This document shows positions 45,901 to 57,900 of a stretch of 64,000 bases of DNA, piece by piece. The stretch is from Metellina segmentata (Eukaryota; Arthropoda; Arachnida; Araneae; Tetragnathidae): the NCBI GenBank assembly GCA_947359465.1, contig OX375879.1, positions 17,694,298-17,758,297 of the forward strand, given 5' to 3'. Made by a program: the position numbers and the translations under genes. The stretch's first letter is position 1. Every line of letters begins with the position of its first letter. The notes below the pieces were generated by a model that worked only from the letters and a program-made list of their open reading frames with translations, was not told the origin of the DNA and did no database searches.

Positions 45901-48900
45901 TAAATAATATGAGTTTTACCTATCTGTATTTTCTCCATACTGCTAATTGTTTTTTCGCTTGTTTAAAGCAATCAATTGGTAATTTTAGTTTTCACTGACT
46001 GACTTTTTGACTGTCTTTAGATGCCTGCGTGTCTATTTTATCTTGTGACCAGCAAGGTTTTGATTTATGCTGATTAAACAGATAAAAGCCTATCGAGACT
46101 TTAAGGGGGGCTCGGATCCCTTAGGACCCTCCCTTGAACATGTCCCTGCATGATTGTGAATTTGCTAATCATTGGTCTTTTGTTTTTCAGAAATTGCATA
46201 AATTTGAAGAACAAATTGGAATAGAATTCACTCACATTCGTCTTTTGGCCAGAGCTTTGACACACCGCAGTTTGGGATACAACAATCTCACTCTGTAAGT
46301 GACTTTTATGTTCGAGTAACTACTACTTTCTAACCTGTGAAATTCGAGGGGTTTTGAATGTTGCATTTAAAGTTTGTGATATGTGATAAGGTCCAAAAGT
46401 TTGGCCTGAACTAGTTGGAACAAGAATGGATGGGTCTAACTCAGTCCCCCTATGTTTTGTTGCATTGAGGTTAAAATTTGTTTCGCTAGCATCGAAGATA
46501 CTTTGGTTGCCCAGTATTTAAGCTTTTAATCTTGAGTATCATAGAGTCATTAAATTTTCAAATTGAAATTTTTCCCCCCCAAGATCGAAGTTGGATCTTT
46601 AGTTTCGGGAACTGATCCCGGGCCATTGCCCATAGCATTGCTCCAGTGCGACGTTAATTAACTACCAATCTAAGGTTGCTCAAGTGATAAAAAAAATCAT
46701 TTCTGCAGTGACCATTTTAAAGATAAAAATTCTAATTATCTATTAGTGATAAAGTATGTTAATTATTATTATTTTTTTAAATTTGGCAGTAAATAGTGAT
46801 AATATTATTTAGTAAATAGTTATAAAAAATTGTTTGATTCTATTGCCTCTTTAATATTCTTGGGCTGGAAACTATTGAACTTTGCTCTATACCTAACATG
46901 CATTAACACACAAGCAAGTGCAATGGAAATAGAATAAATCGTATCTTCGACTGGCAATGACTTACTGTTTCTCTCCTCAGAGGCTCAAATCAACGTCTTG
47001 AATTTTTGGGAGACACTGTCCTCCAACTGGTGGCTTCAGAATATTTGTATAAATTCTTCCCCCAGCATCATGAAGGACATCTCTCTGTAAGTGTTTATTC
47101 AATATTTCATTCACAAATACTATTTAAAATTGCATTACATTAAATGATAGCATTACTTACCAGTTTTGAAAACTCGTAAGGGAATGCTATCTGTGAAACA
47201 AATACATTCTAAAAGAGTTACCTTAAAAATCTGAGTTTGTTTTACACAGTTTAGGCAGTGCAGGTTCCTTTTCCTCTCCCCTTGTGCATTTCTCTTCTGT
47301 GTCTAAAACTTTTCTTGTGTGTGTATGTCCATTGCTTGGTGTTGTTTGTCTCGTGTTTGATGAGGCTTGGCCAAATAAGGCTCTTGTGTAATGAAAATCC
47401 TAACTCGTTGTTAAATATCAATAGTAGAGTTATGCATAACTGCTATTTAAAAAAGAATTTCATGGAAGGCTATTAAAATGAAATTTAAATACTTTAGTTT
47501 TTAGTAGGGCAACTTTTTTGTTGCAGTAAATATGGGAAAAGTTGCATTTAATGGAAATAAAGTTGCATTTATTATTGATACACTAAATTCTAAAATAAAT
47601 TATCTGAAAAATATTCAAAATATATTGACAATTTTAGTCGCGTACATCAGTATTATAATACATACTGAAATACAGAAGAACGTTGAATAGCCGATCCTTG
47701 GCCAGTAATTTCTTTAACATTGAAAACCTGCGCCAGTCGCAGTCATCTAATGTGCTGTATCGGATAGTACAAGCACAAAATATTTTCGCTCAACATTCAG
47801 AGATTTTAAAACGTCATCTACAAGGAGAACACCATATTGATGATCGACACTCACCTCGCAAACTCTGCAGTCAATTATGCAAGTTTCCTCTGGATTATCA
47901 AGAGTGCCAACCAATGTGTTAAAGTACTTCTTGCCATTTATTTCGCTTCTGTATTGGGACAAACTCATTCTTACCATGAACTTGTTTGATCCGCAATACT
48001 TTGGCGTTCGCAAGATTAGACACACGTGATTGAAGTGTTGATTCAGAGAGCAAAAATTGAAATAGTAATTTGATATTAATTCATTTTAAGCTAAATTTTA
48101 AAAAGTTGCAGGTTGCATTTATGTTGCGGTTATAACGCAATTACTATACACCCCATGTAGGAGGATTTTTGGTTTTAGTACTTTACATGCAGCGTAGAGC
48201 GCGTGAAAAAAAGTTGCATTTGTTGCAAAAAGTTGCCCTTGTTATTAGTTTAGAATGTTAGTTACTTTGATTTTTGTGGCATAAATATTTATCACTAACA
48301 AAAGTTGCAGAGTTTCTTGAATGGATTCTGTACTTTTTTGATCTTGTCAAATAAAAATGAAATGGTTCTAATTTGTTGAGTGTGTATATGGGACAAAGTT
48401 GAATACATTACTTCAAGTATGCCTATACCCTTGGCACATTTATGCTCATAATAAACATTTATATTATGGTTTATTTCCACACCACAAGCAGATACAAATT
48501 TGGGGATGGGAACTCTAGTGGTATACAGACAATGCCAAACTGTTTGGAGGAAATGTACATTAATTTCTACAATGTGAAAAATCTTCAACTTTGGTCAATT
48601 TGATGCTGTTGTCATACTTAGGGTAAAAGTATTCCGATGTTACCTTGAAATACACTACAACCAAAAAAAATCGATGCACCAAGAAGGAGTTGTGCTGAGC
48701 CCAATCAACTTGCAACGGCGCTCACTGGGGACGTATAGTCTTTAGTGACGAGTCCCATTTCCAACTGTGTCCTGACAAAAAGCGCAGACGTGTCTGGAGA
48801 CGTTCAGGGTAGCGTGGTGATACTACCCTTACTATCGCATGCCCACTACAGGGCGTTAGGGTCTGGGGTGCCATCTCCTTTGATAGCAGGACCCCTTTGG

Positions 48901-51900
48901 TAGTCATTTCTGGCACAGCTTTACTTAGACAACATTCTACGACCGGCTGTGTCACTGTTCCTTTTGTGACACCCTAGGCTTACTTTTCAACAAGAGATGC
49001 CAGCCCGCACACGTCACATGTTGCTATGAATTGTCTTCAAACTTTCCCAACACCTCCTTGGCCACCTAGGTCTCTCTCCCATAGAGCACATTTGGAATGC
49101 TATGGGAAGGCGACTCTCCCGGAATGTTGACCATCTAGCCCGACAGTTGGAGACAATTCGGCAAGAAATTCCGCAGGACACCTTCCGGTAGATTTTTCAG
49201 TCCATTCCACGCCTGGTGACAGCTTGCATCCAGGCCAGAGCTGGACTAACGCCTTATTCCCTTATTATTAATGACTTCCTCCCTTTGTAATGGTCAAGCT
49301 CTGAAATAAATCATTCAATTGTTTGTTTTTCTATGTATGTTCTTCATATTCACCCATTTTTATTACAATCGGAAAACTCCTTGGTGCTTCAATTTTTTAG
49401 TTATAGAGTGTAATCTATATATATAATTCTCTTACGTGGCACACAAAAAAGACGTTATTTGTTTTCGCGTTTTGGCAACATTGTACGATTCTTTGTGTAT
49501 CCCAAAGCCTTGCGCTTCAATTGAATTTATAGCGTTATCGGATGAAATTTTATTGAAAAAAAAAATGAATTTTAGTCGAGCTGTTGCAGTAAATAATAGA
49601 AATCAAAGAAAACGGAGGATCTTTTCTGGGTCATTTAAAAAAAAGTCCGTTTCGGGGCAAACTATTATAGTTCAACAAGACGCTTGCATTACAACTTTCG
49701 ACAACAAACTCAATGAAAAAGCGTGGGTGGCTCGAGTGCTGGGTAAATGTACACACAACCAACATGCTGGGTTTTCAATTTCCAAATCAACGCTCACATT
49801 TCGAGTCAAAATTTGCTCAAAGTTTCCATTTGAATTCTGATTCCAGAGGTACTGTAAATATCTTTTCTGATAAACAGCATAAAATTTAGATTTGAAAAAT
49901 ATTTTTTTTGGAATATCGTATTTTGTTAACAATTCCTTCTGCTAGGACACATGTCTTCATTGATGCGAGCGAAGCGAGCATAGGTTCGCGCAGCGAACCA
50001 ATGAGGATTACGAAGGAATCCTCTGGGGGTTAGCGAGCAGGGGGCGGGCCCCCTAGTTTTATATATTTTTGTACTGTTGTCATATACTTTTTTTTATTAT
50101 AAATTCTGGGATTATCAGTTTTATGAAAGATAAATTATTTAAACACAATCAATGGCAGTTACAATCAGAATCAAGAACAAAACTGAACCTAAATCTCAAG
50201 TGATATACTAAGTATGCTATTAAATTCATTCCCACTCTTTCATAGAGCCTTTAATGAAATTCTGGTTAAACTGCAGATGGTTACTAATCCTAACAGAGTT
50301 ACTAAGGGGCATGTTACTAATTGTCTTGGTAAAGGTGCTCGTGCAATAGTATTTGTGAACATACATCGTATGAGACAAAAGGTTAAATTAACATAGAAGC
50401 ATTTTGTTTCATTACTTATTGTATTAAATTACTAATTAATTTGTAATTTACAACTGTTTATTATGATGTTATTGAAATAACAGTGCATGGTTAATTTCTA
50501 ACACTTTATTGTGTGTTGTATTCAGCTGCTTCGAAGTTCCCTCGTCAACAATCGCACCCAGGCCGTTGTGTGTGGAGATTTGGGTATGATGGAATATGCA
50601 ATCTACCCATATTTCAAAGTTGAATTGAAACCTAAAGATAAAGCAGATTTACTAGAAGGTAACATCCTATACCATGCAACTGCTGCTTGAGTATAGTAAC
50701 ATATTTTCTACTCTACTTTTAAGATACAGGTCTAATTTGCCCTGTGGAATTAATTGTTGCAAAAAAGGACTAGAATGACATATCAAAGCATCCATAATTA
50801 ATATAAATTACACTGATACTTAAGAATGATATTTTTACAAAGGTGCTTGTAGATTTTGACTGAGTTGCAAAATCATGCTGATTGTACAATTTAATATGCA
50901 TTTGAATTTTGTATCCGAAAGTTATATTCCTGTTTTTTGATTTGCCAACTAAATGTCTGGGAAAACATTCTTACAATGTCAAAGTAAATTCTGTTGCAGG
51001 AAATCAATTTTCCATTCTCAAAGGTTGCATAACCTCAAGCTATTTTGCATTCCAACAGACCATGTCACTCTAGCTTAGAAATCAGAAACAGGTCATAGAC
51101 CTCATGTTAGGACCACACAATCAGGGACGATGTTTCCTATTTCTTCTCCAAATTATTAGCTACTATCACCATTATTTTATAAATATCCATATCAGCCATT
51201 GTAAACACTTAAAATACAGTAAAAGTATCTTGTAATCTGTATTTTTTTATTTAAACTTATGCATACGTGGTTTGCTTAAAAATGTACATTTCACACGACT
51301 GCATTCCCACGTAACAAAAGTGATCATAGAGTGACCAAACAAACCTCATGGCAGCTCACGAAAATTGTAAGATTTCTAACGTTGACATATTGACAGGTAT
51401 GTTTGGAGTCTCTTATTTTTCAGGCAAGGTTTCCTCATTTCAAAGTTCATTAATTTTTTGGTCAGTACGTTTTTTTTAAATACATATTTAATTACTGATG
51501 AAATTGCTGCTTGACCAGATTTCATAGTATGAAGTTTATGTTTTTCTGGTTTAAAATATTTACTTGAAAATTAGCTGCTTTTTGTGTATTTCTTACAGTA
51601 CACAGTTCATGAATTATTGAAATATAAAATTTTCAATAAAGCTTGCTTGATCTTTTTCATTTGGTATGTATGATTTAATGATTAATTACTTCATCTGAGT
51701 TGGGATGTATTTTAAGTCAAGCTGTCTTACACCATGTACTTCTGCAGTCTTAACTAGCAAGACAATTAAGTTGCATTTCTAACCTCAAAAACCGATTCTT
51801 GAGTCAAATTGAAATAATTAGGGATAGTCATTATGGTCTTTTTAGACTTGATTGATCCCAAGAAAATTCCTCCTCTTGAACTAATCGATTTGTGGGAACT

Positions 51901-54900
51901 ACTTTTATCTAAGAAAGGTTTCAAAACAAGCTGTAGTGGACTTTGCATTGGTGAAAGTAGAAACCGACTATTAGTAAATTCTGAATTTGATTCAATTTGC
52001 TAAAAATATTTTCATGCCTTAAAAATTGGTGTATCAATCTTATAAAATATTATCTAGATTTCAAAATGTCTACACTCTAAATACAATATCTAAATTGTTA
52101 TCAACTTAAAAAACAAACAAAACATTGATTTCTTTTAAGATGTCTGAAATTTTTTTAAAAAACTGTTTAATTGATCTATTTCAGCATTTCTAGGAGCTTT
52201 ATATGTTGATAAAGATTTAGGTTACTGTAGAAAATTCTGTGAAGTTTGTTTCTTCCCAAGGCTTCAGGTAAGTTAGATTTTTTACTATTCCACACATTTA
52301 GAGGGCGATCTTAAAGTAACCTCACCTATATACAAGTCCATAGTGACTGCAATTTTCTACGAATTGAAATGAAACTTGAGATTTCTAGTTATGTGCTTGA
52401 GAAATTTGTAAATAACAGGAATTGAGCTCTCTTTACTGATGCAGTTGACAAATTTATGAAACATAAATAGCAACTTCTTTTATTGCAGTGTGGTCTGGTA
52501 TAGTGGAATATTAAAAATGGGTGTCAAATTTTACCTTTAGTTATAAAAAATCTGCAAGATGATAAGATTAAAAGAAAGGCAACGAGCAACAGGCAGTGAT
52601 CACACTCATCTTTGACATTCCTCTTGCAGTTCTAGAACTAAAGGAAAACATTTGAATGCCATTTTCGGTTTTCTACTGTACTGATCTCATTGCAATGAAA
52701 AAGTAGGTGTAGCTTTTGCTAATTGTACGCTCCAGTATTGGGTCATCTGGAAAGTTCTGCGGTTTTTCAAATCGAAACGTGCTTTGTTATTATTATTTTG
52801 CTACCGATGATATGGAGTGACCTTAATTGAAGCAGATGTGTCAATTCGGTCTTTTCTGCATAATTCTAGCTTGTGTTGTGTCATAATATTTGTTTCACTG
52901 CAGTGCTAAGAATGGAGAACCTAAAAGTTCACTTGTGTTATAGTATGTTCTTTTGTTTTAAGAAGGAAAACAATGCTAGTCAGACTGCTCATAAAATGTG
53001 TGCTGTATATGGACAAGGTGCTGATTCTGATGACACAGTTGGAAGGTGGTTTGATAAATTTAGCCCACATCTCACTGAATGTCAAACAATGATTTCTTGA
53101 GTATGGCTGAGATGTTTTGTGTCACCCTGGAGTTCAATTCTTTGGAGACTGTCAAACAGCATCTCGTTAACTTCTTTGCAAATAAGACTAATGATTTTTA
53201 AAAAAAAACTTTTCCAGCTATTTGAAAGATGGCAAAAAGTCATTGAACAAAATAGTGCTTATGTGATTTAATAATATTTTCTTATGTTTTTGTACTGCTT
53301 CTTTGGTATTTATCATTAAAAAAACGCAGAATTTTCCGGCTGACCCAATATATAAGAATTAAGCTCAATTCTTGTCGTGTTCGCTAATGGTGGCTGGGGC
53401 ACGTTAAATAGGTCGTGGTCACAAAGTCCCCCATGTTCCCATACCAAATCAATACCTCTGGGGGTAGCTGATCAGGGGGTTATCAGCCTCTGATTGGGAT
53501 CTAAATTACGATATGTGTGAGTGAATGGATGTGTGAAAGGGACCTTCCTATAAAACGGATGTGTCATGTATGAAGAAGTCCAACCCTCAGGGGCAATGAC
53601 ACTCCCAATTGGGCCATATATTGCCTGCACGACAACAACAACAAGCTCAATTATTTTTTACCCGAGTCTCAAGTGCATATCCTGAAAGTTTCATTCCAGT
53701 TTGTTGAAAATTGCAGTCATTAGAGGCAGGTTACTTTATGACCACTTGGTATTTTAACCTTATTACTGTTTTTTCAGAAACTGAACCTTAGCACTGGATA
53801 CTATCCCTGTATTCAAAATATAAATTCTTTCATAAGTGTTACTATTTTCTTTCAGCATTTCATCATGAATCAAGATTGGAATGACCCGAAGTCGAAACTT
53901 CAACAGTGTTGCCTGACGTTAAGATCCATGGACGGAGGAGAGCCTGACATTCCGACATACAAGTGAGTGTTCTTTGACCCGTTTATTCTCTTTATGAATG
54001 CCTCGCAACATATCTTCTGCTCCTTCGTCACACTTTGCGGGAGATCTCTATGAAATACTATTCATTTTTAATATTTGTTTCTCGTACTGAAAATAGCATT
54101 GTGGTACAGTTTTCCCAAGTGAAATAGTACTTGGGTATAAACAGCAATTTACCAAAAAGTTCAGCTGTGATTCCTCGCTGTATTGAGGCTCAACATAACA
54201 TTCATTTTTATTTGTTCAACAATAAATTTTTAAGTTTGCAAACTGGATATTTCAATTTGTTTCTTTAAAATTAGGTAGTTAGATATTTAATTAATGTTAC
54301 AACACGTTAACAACAATGTTACAAGCAACACAACTGTATGGGTGATGGTCCTGAATCGATCTCCGTAGGAAAAGGTCCATCGAGTAATTTTTAAACATGA
54401 TCAGATGACTTAAAATTTGGAGTACAAAGGTGTGATCTTTTCCTTTTATTAAAAGCCTCAATATGTCATTTTGTAGAAGCATCTACAGACATAGTAAAGT
54501 TTGGTGCAATAAGGTTCTATATCAGCCAGGCCTTGAAAAAGATAATAAAAAAAAAATCTTGTACCCCCTAAATTTAATAACAGGTAAACCTTGGTGGAAA
54601 TAGCTGCCTAAGGCTAAATCAGAGGTTCCCAACCTTTTTGACTGGAGCCCTTTTTAGAATTAATATCTATGGCCATAGACGTAACTAGGGTTGTTGAATG
54701 GGTGGTTAGTCCTCCCGAAAAGTATGGACTCTACCCCAGTAAAAAAGGGAAATAATAAATTAATACTTTTAATCTGCAATGATGCTTTCACAATGTTATC
54801 TTTAATACTCAAATGTTTGAGGCTGTTAGGAAACCATGATTATAAAGTGGAACTAGTAGAAATTAATGAGTAGTAAATAAATTTTTTTTCAAAAGGGAAA

Positions 54901-57900
54901 TGAACCACCATATATCTCTGTATTGACGTGTAAGCATCGAGAATTCGTTTGCACGGACCCTTGAAGTACTCGGAGGCATAGGCGTGACTAGGTTGGATGA
55001 ATGAGGGGTCAGTCCCCAGAAGTATGGATTGTACACCAATAAAAAGGGGACTCAGGGAAATTAGAACCTGGTTACGCCAATGAACTAATGCACCATTGTT
55101 TAGTGATTATATTTATTTAGTACACAAGTGATGAATTCTGTTATGAATAGTTTGAGTAGTTATTAATAAAGGATAATTTGTGAAAAACTCATTATATTTT
55201 CAAAAATTGAATGGGGTGGGTTGAACCACCCATTCAATTTTAAAGGTGTTTAGGAGTAGTGTTACATGAAGAGGGGATAGATAGTAAAGACAGATTTAAA
55301 CAATTACACCATGTCAATGCTATGAAAATATATTTAAAAAATTTTGAAGACACGTGGAGCCCTCAGGGATCTGAAGCACAGGTGGGGAACCACTGGGCTA
55401 AATGATGCTGAGATGTGGGTGATTTTAGTGTCATTAGAGGCTGTTTTTGTCATTTTTTGAAGGGTAAAAGTTTTAGTTTGTTTATGTGCAGTTTATATTA
55501 GATTGTATTGGTATGTGGCAATACAAGAAATTAACTGTGTGTTATAATAAAAATAAATATTTTTAAAGGGTTATTGAATGCAAAGGGCCCACCAACACAC
55601 GTGTCTATGCTGTTGCAGTCTACTTTCAAGGAAATCGTTTGGCCGTTGGATCGGGACACAGGTAATGTCAAACAGTCCCTTACATTTTAGCATTATTCTC
55701 CATATGTTTGTGTTGATTTGGCTTATTTTTTTTTTTTTTAGTACTAGACATGCTTATCTTTATTTTAATGAAAATTGGTTTATCAAAACTTAGGACTTTG
55801 TCATTAGCGGAAATTACGTTTCGAAATTCTGAATACCAGTTCTACTTTTTACCATAGTGATTATGGGACTTCCAACCAGGTACTATAACATTAAATGGAA
55901 AACCATTCAAATGTGTTAAGGGGATGGTTCGAAAATAATATCTACACTTAGTTACTTCTCTGCAGAAAAATACACAACATGATGATCACCTATTCAGGGT
56001 GACACTGGCAGTTTCAAACTTTGACCTCATACAAAGTGAGGTCATAAAACGCTAAGACTAATGAATTTGGAAATGCAACTTCCAAAATCGTTTTACGATT
56101 TTAAAATTTTATTTAAACTGGGTAGGAAAAATAGGAATTTTTCAAAAACTGCTAGAAGCCAACAATTCTACTTCAATTCACAATTTGTGGTTAACTTTAG
56201 ACCTCATGACTGTTCAGATTCAATTTATCTAGGAACGTACTGACTGCATTTGCTGCCAATGATGTATTATAAACTGATCCTTGGAGTACGATTAAAAAAC
56301 AGCTAAGAAGCTGAAAAATAATTAAACATTATAACTAAGAAACTGGGCTTCAGTTATGAATAATAGTCATATTTACAAAAGTTTTCTGTAAGCATAAAAT
56401 GTACTGTAATTATTGTATTGTACTGTACACTTAAACTGAAGGTAAAATCACACTGTTTGAGAATTGCGTATTTGTAGGAGTACATAAATACTATTCAAGT
56501 CGTGTTTGATTATTAATCTTGTGAAGTTAATTACACATGGTTTACCAGAAAAATCATAGAGAATTTTATGAATTAACAAATATTTTAAAAGCTAAGAGTA
56601 TTAATTTTTATTATGTGAATTATTTATTAAGTTTACATTATGTGATGACACATTTTGTACATGTAAGAATATTCTTTGCTGGCCTAGGCTAACTACAAGC
56701 ACTTTTGAATGCAATGAAATATTTCAAAGCCATATGTTTATGTTTACAAACATTTATGACCTCAGAAAATAGCTAATCCTTCTGAAAGCAAGAAATAAAA
56801 AAGCAATAGAATAATTTTTTTTACCAACTCTTTCTTTATACCAATCCCTTATGTTCTAATTTATGTTTCAGTATTCAACAAGCAGAGATGGCTGCAGCAA
56901 ACAATGCTCTGATGAAATCTCAAGGTAAGTCAGTCCACTTTTGTGAATTCCTTAGATGTTTGCTAAGTAAAAACTAAAACACACTCAATTCTTAAATTAT
57001 ATTTATAATGAGATGTAGATGTATTTAGTTATATTCCCTCCTTTCTAAAAAATGAGCTTGAATTCAAATGTTTCACTAACTGTACTTCAGTTAATCCAGG
57101 CTCTCCAACTGTTATGGAATTTCCGTAGTTGCTAGGAAATCAAGTGAAAACTACGGATGTGTAGTGAAAAACTACGGATCTCGTCATCTGAAATTTTGGA
57201 ATCTGATAGAGCTGATGTACCTTGGTATAAAATTTCCCAAATCGAGCATAGCAATGGCAACTCAAAATATGTGGCATTGTCTAAAATAATGTCAGTTTTG
57301 TCAGTTCCTCTCAGCAATGCAAGCAGTGAGAGAATTTTCAGCATGGTTCATAAAAACCAAACCGAATTTCGTTCCAGAATGAACACTAAAGCACTGGAGT
57401 CACACCTCTAACAAAAATTAATAAGGAAGTTTGTTAGGATGTCAAACTAAGCAATGAATATTTTAAAAAAGAAAAAAGTGCTTGCTATTCAATACAAAAA
57501 AAATTGTAGATGAGATGTTATTAATCTTGAAGGTAAATAGGTAATTAGTTTGATCAACAAAATCGTATTGTGTGACTTAAAATAAGATTCATTCACTTAT
57601 ATATTTAGTCAATAATTTTCTTAAATAATTTTGAATAGTGTTTAAAAATATTTGTGTCAATTAATTATTCAATAATTTATTGGTACTATGTTGTCTGTAA
57701 GAAGTGCTACTGATGATTGGATTACAAATGTTGGAGAGTATGTTAATCACAATTTCTTTCATTGCATCCAATTTACCTACAATAAACTTACAGTAATTCA
57801 TTATTAAATTTTACAGCTTTTAAAAATGAAATGAAAAGGATGAGTCTCAATTCTGCAGAGCCATCTGTCTTCTCACTTGAGTTGCACTGTAACATTGCAC

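Larger units (their letters stand above)
52301..53749. mobile_element. TA-flanked mariner-type element containing a mariner and a SINE
   Basis: The two ends share TAAAGTAACCT, TGACTGCAATTTTC and GAATGAAACTT-like blocks in inverse orientation over about 80 bp, and TA flanks both (52299-52300, 53750-53751). The interior is mostly a second mariner (52738-53348) and a SINE (53371-53642), so little of its own body is left. Confidence 0.7.

Noticed and set aside
47683..47922. 79-codon + strand frame in intron 17
   Set aside because: It is antisense to the hAT transposase fragment, which has clear family motifs.
49436..49840. 134-codon frame in the Helitron-like element
   Set aside because: No recognised replicase, helicase or captured-gene feature; kept only as part of the element.
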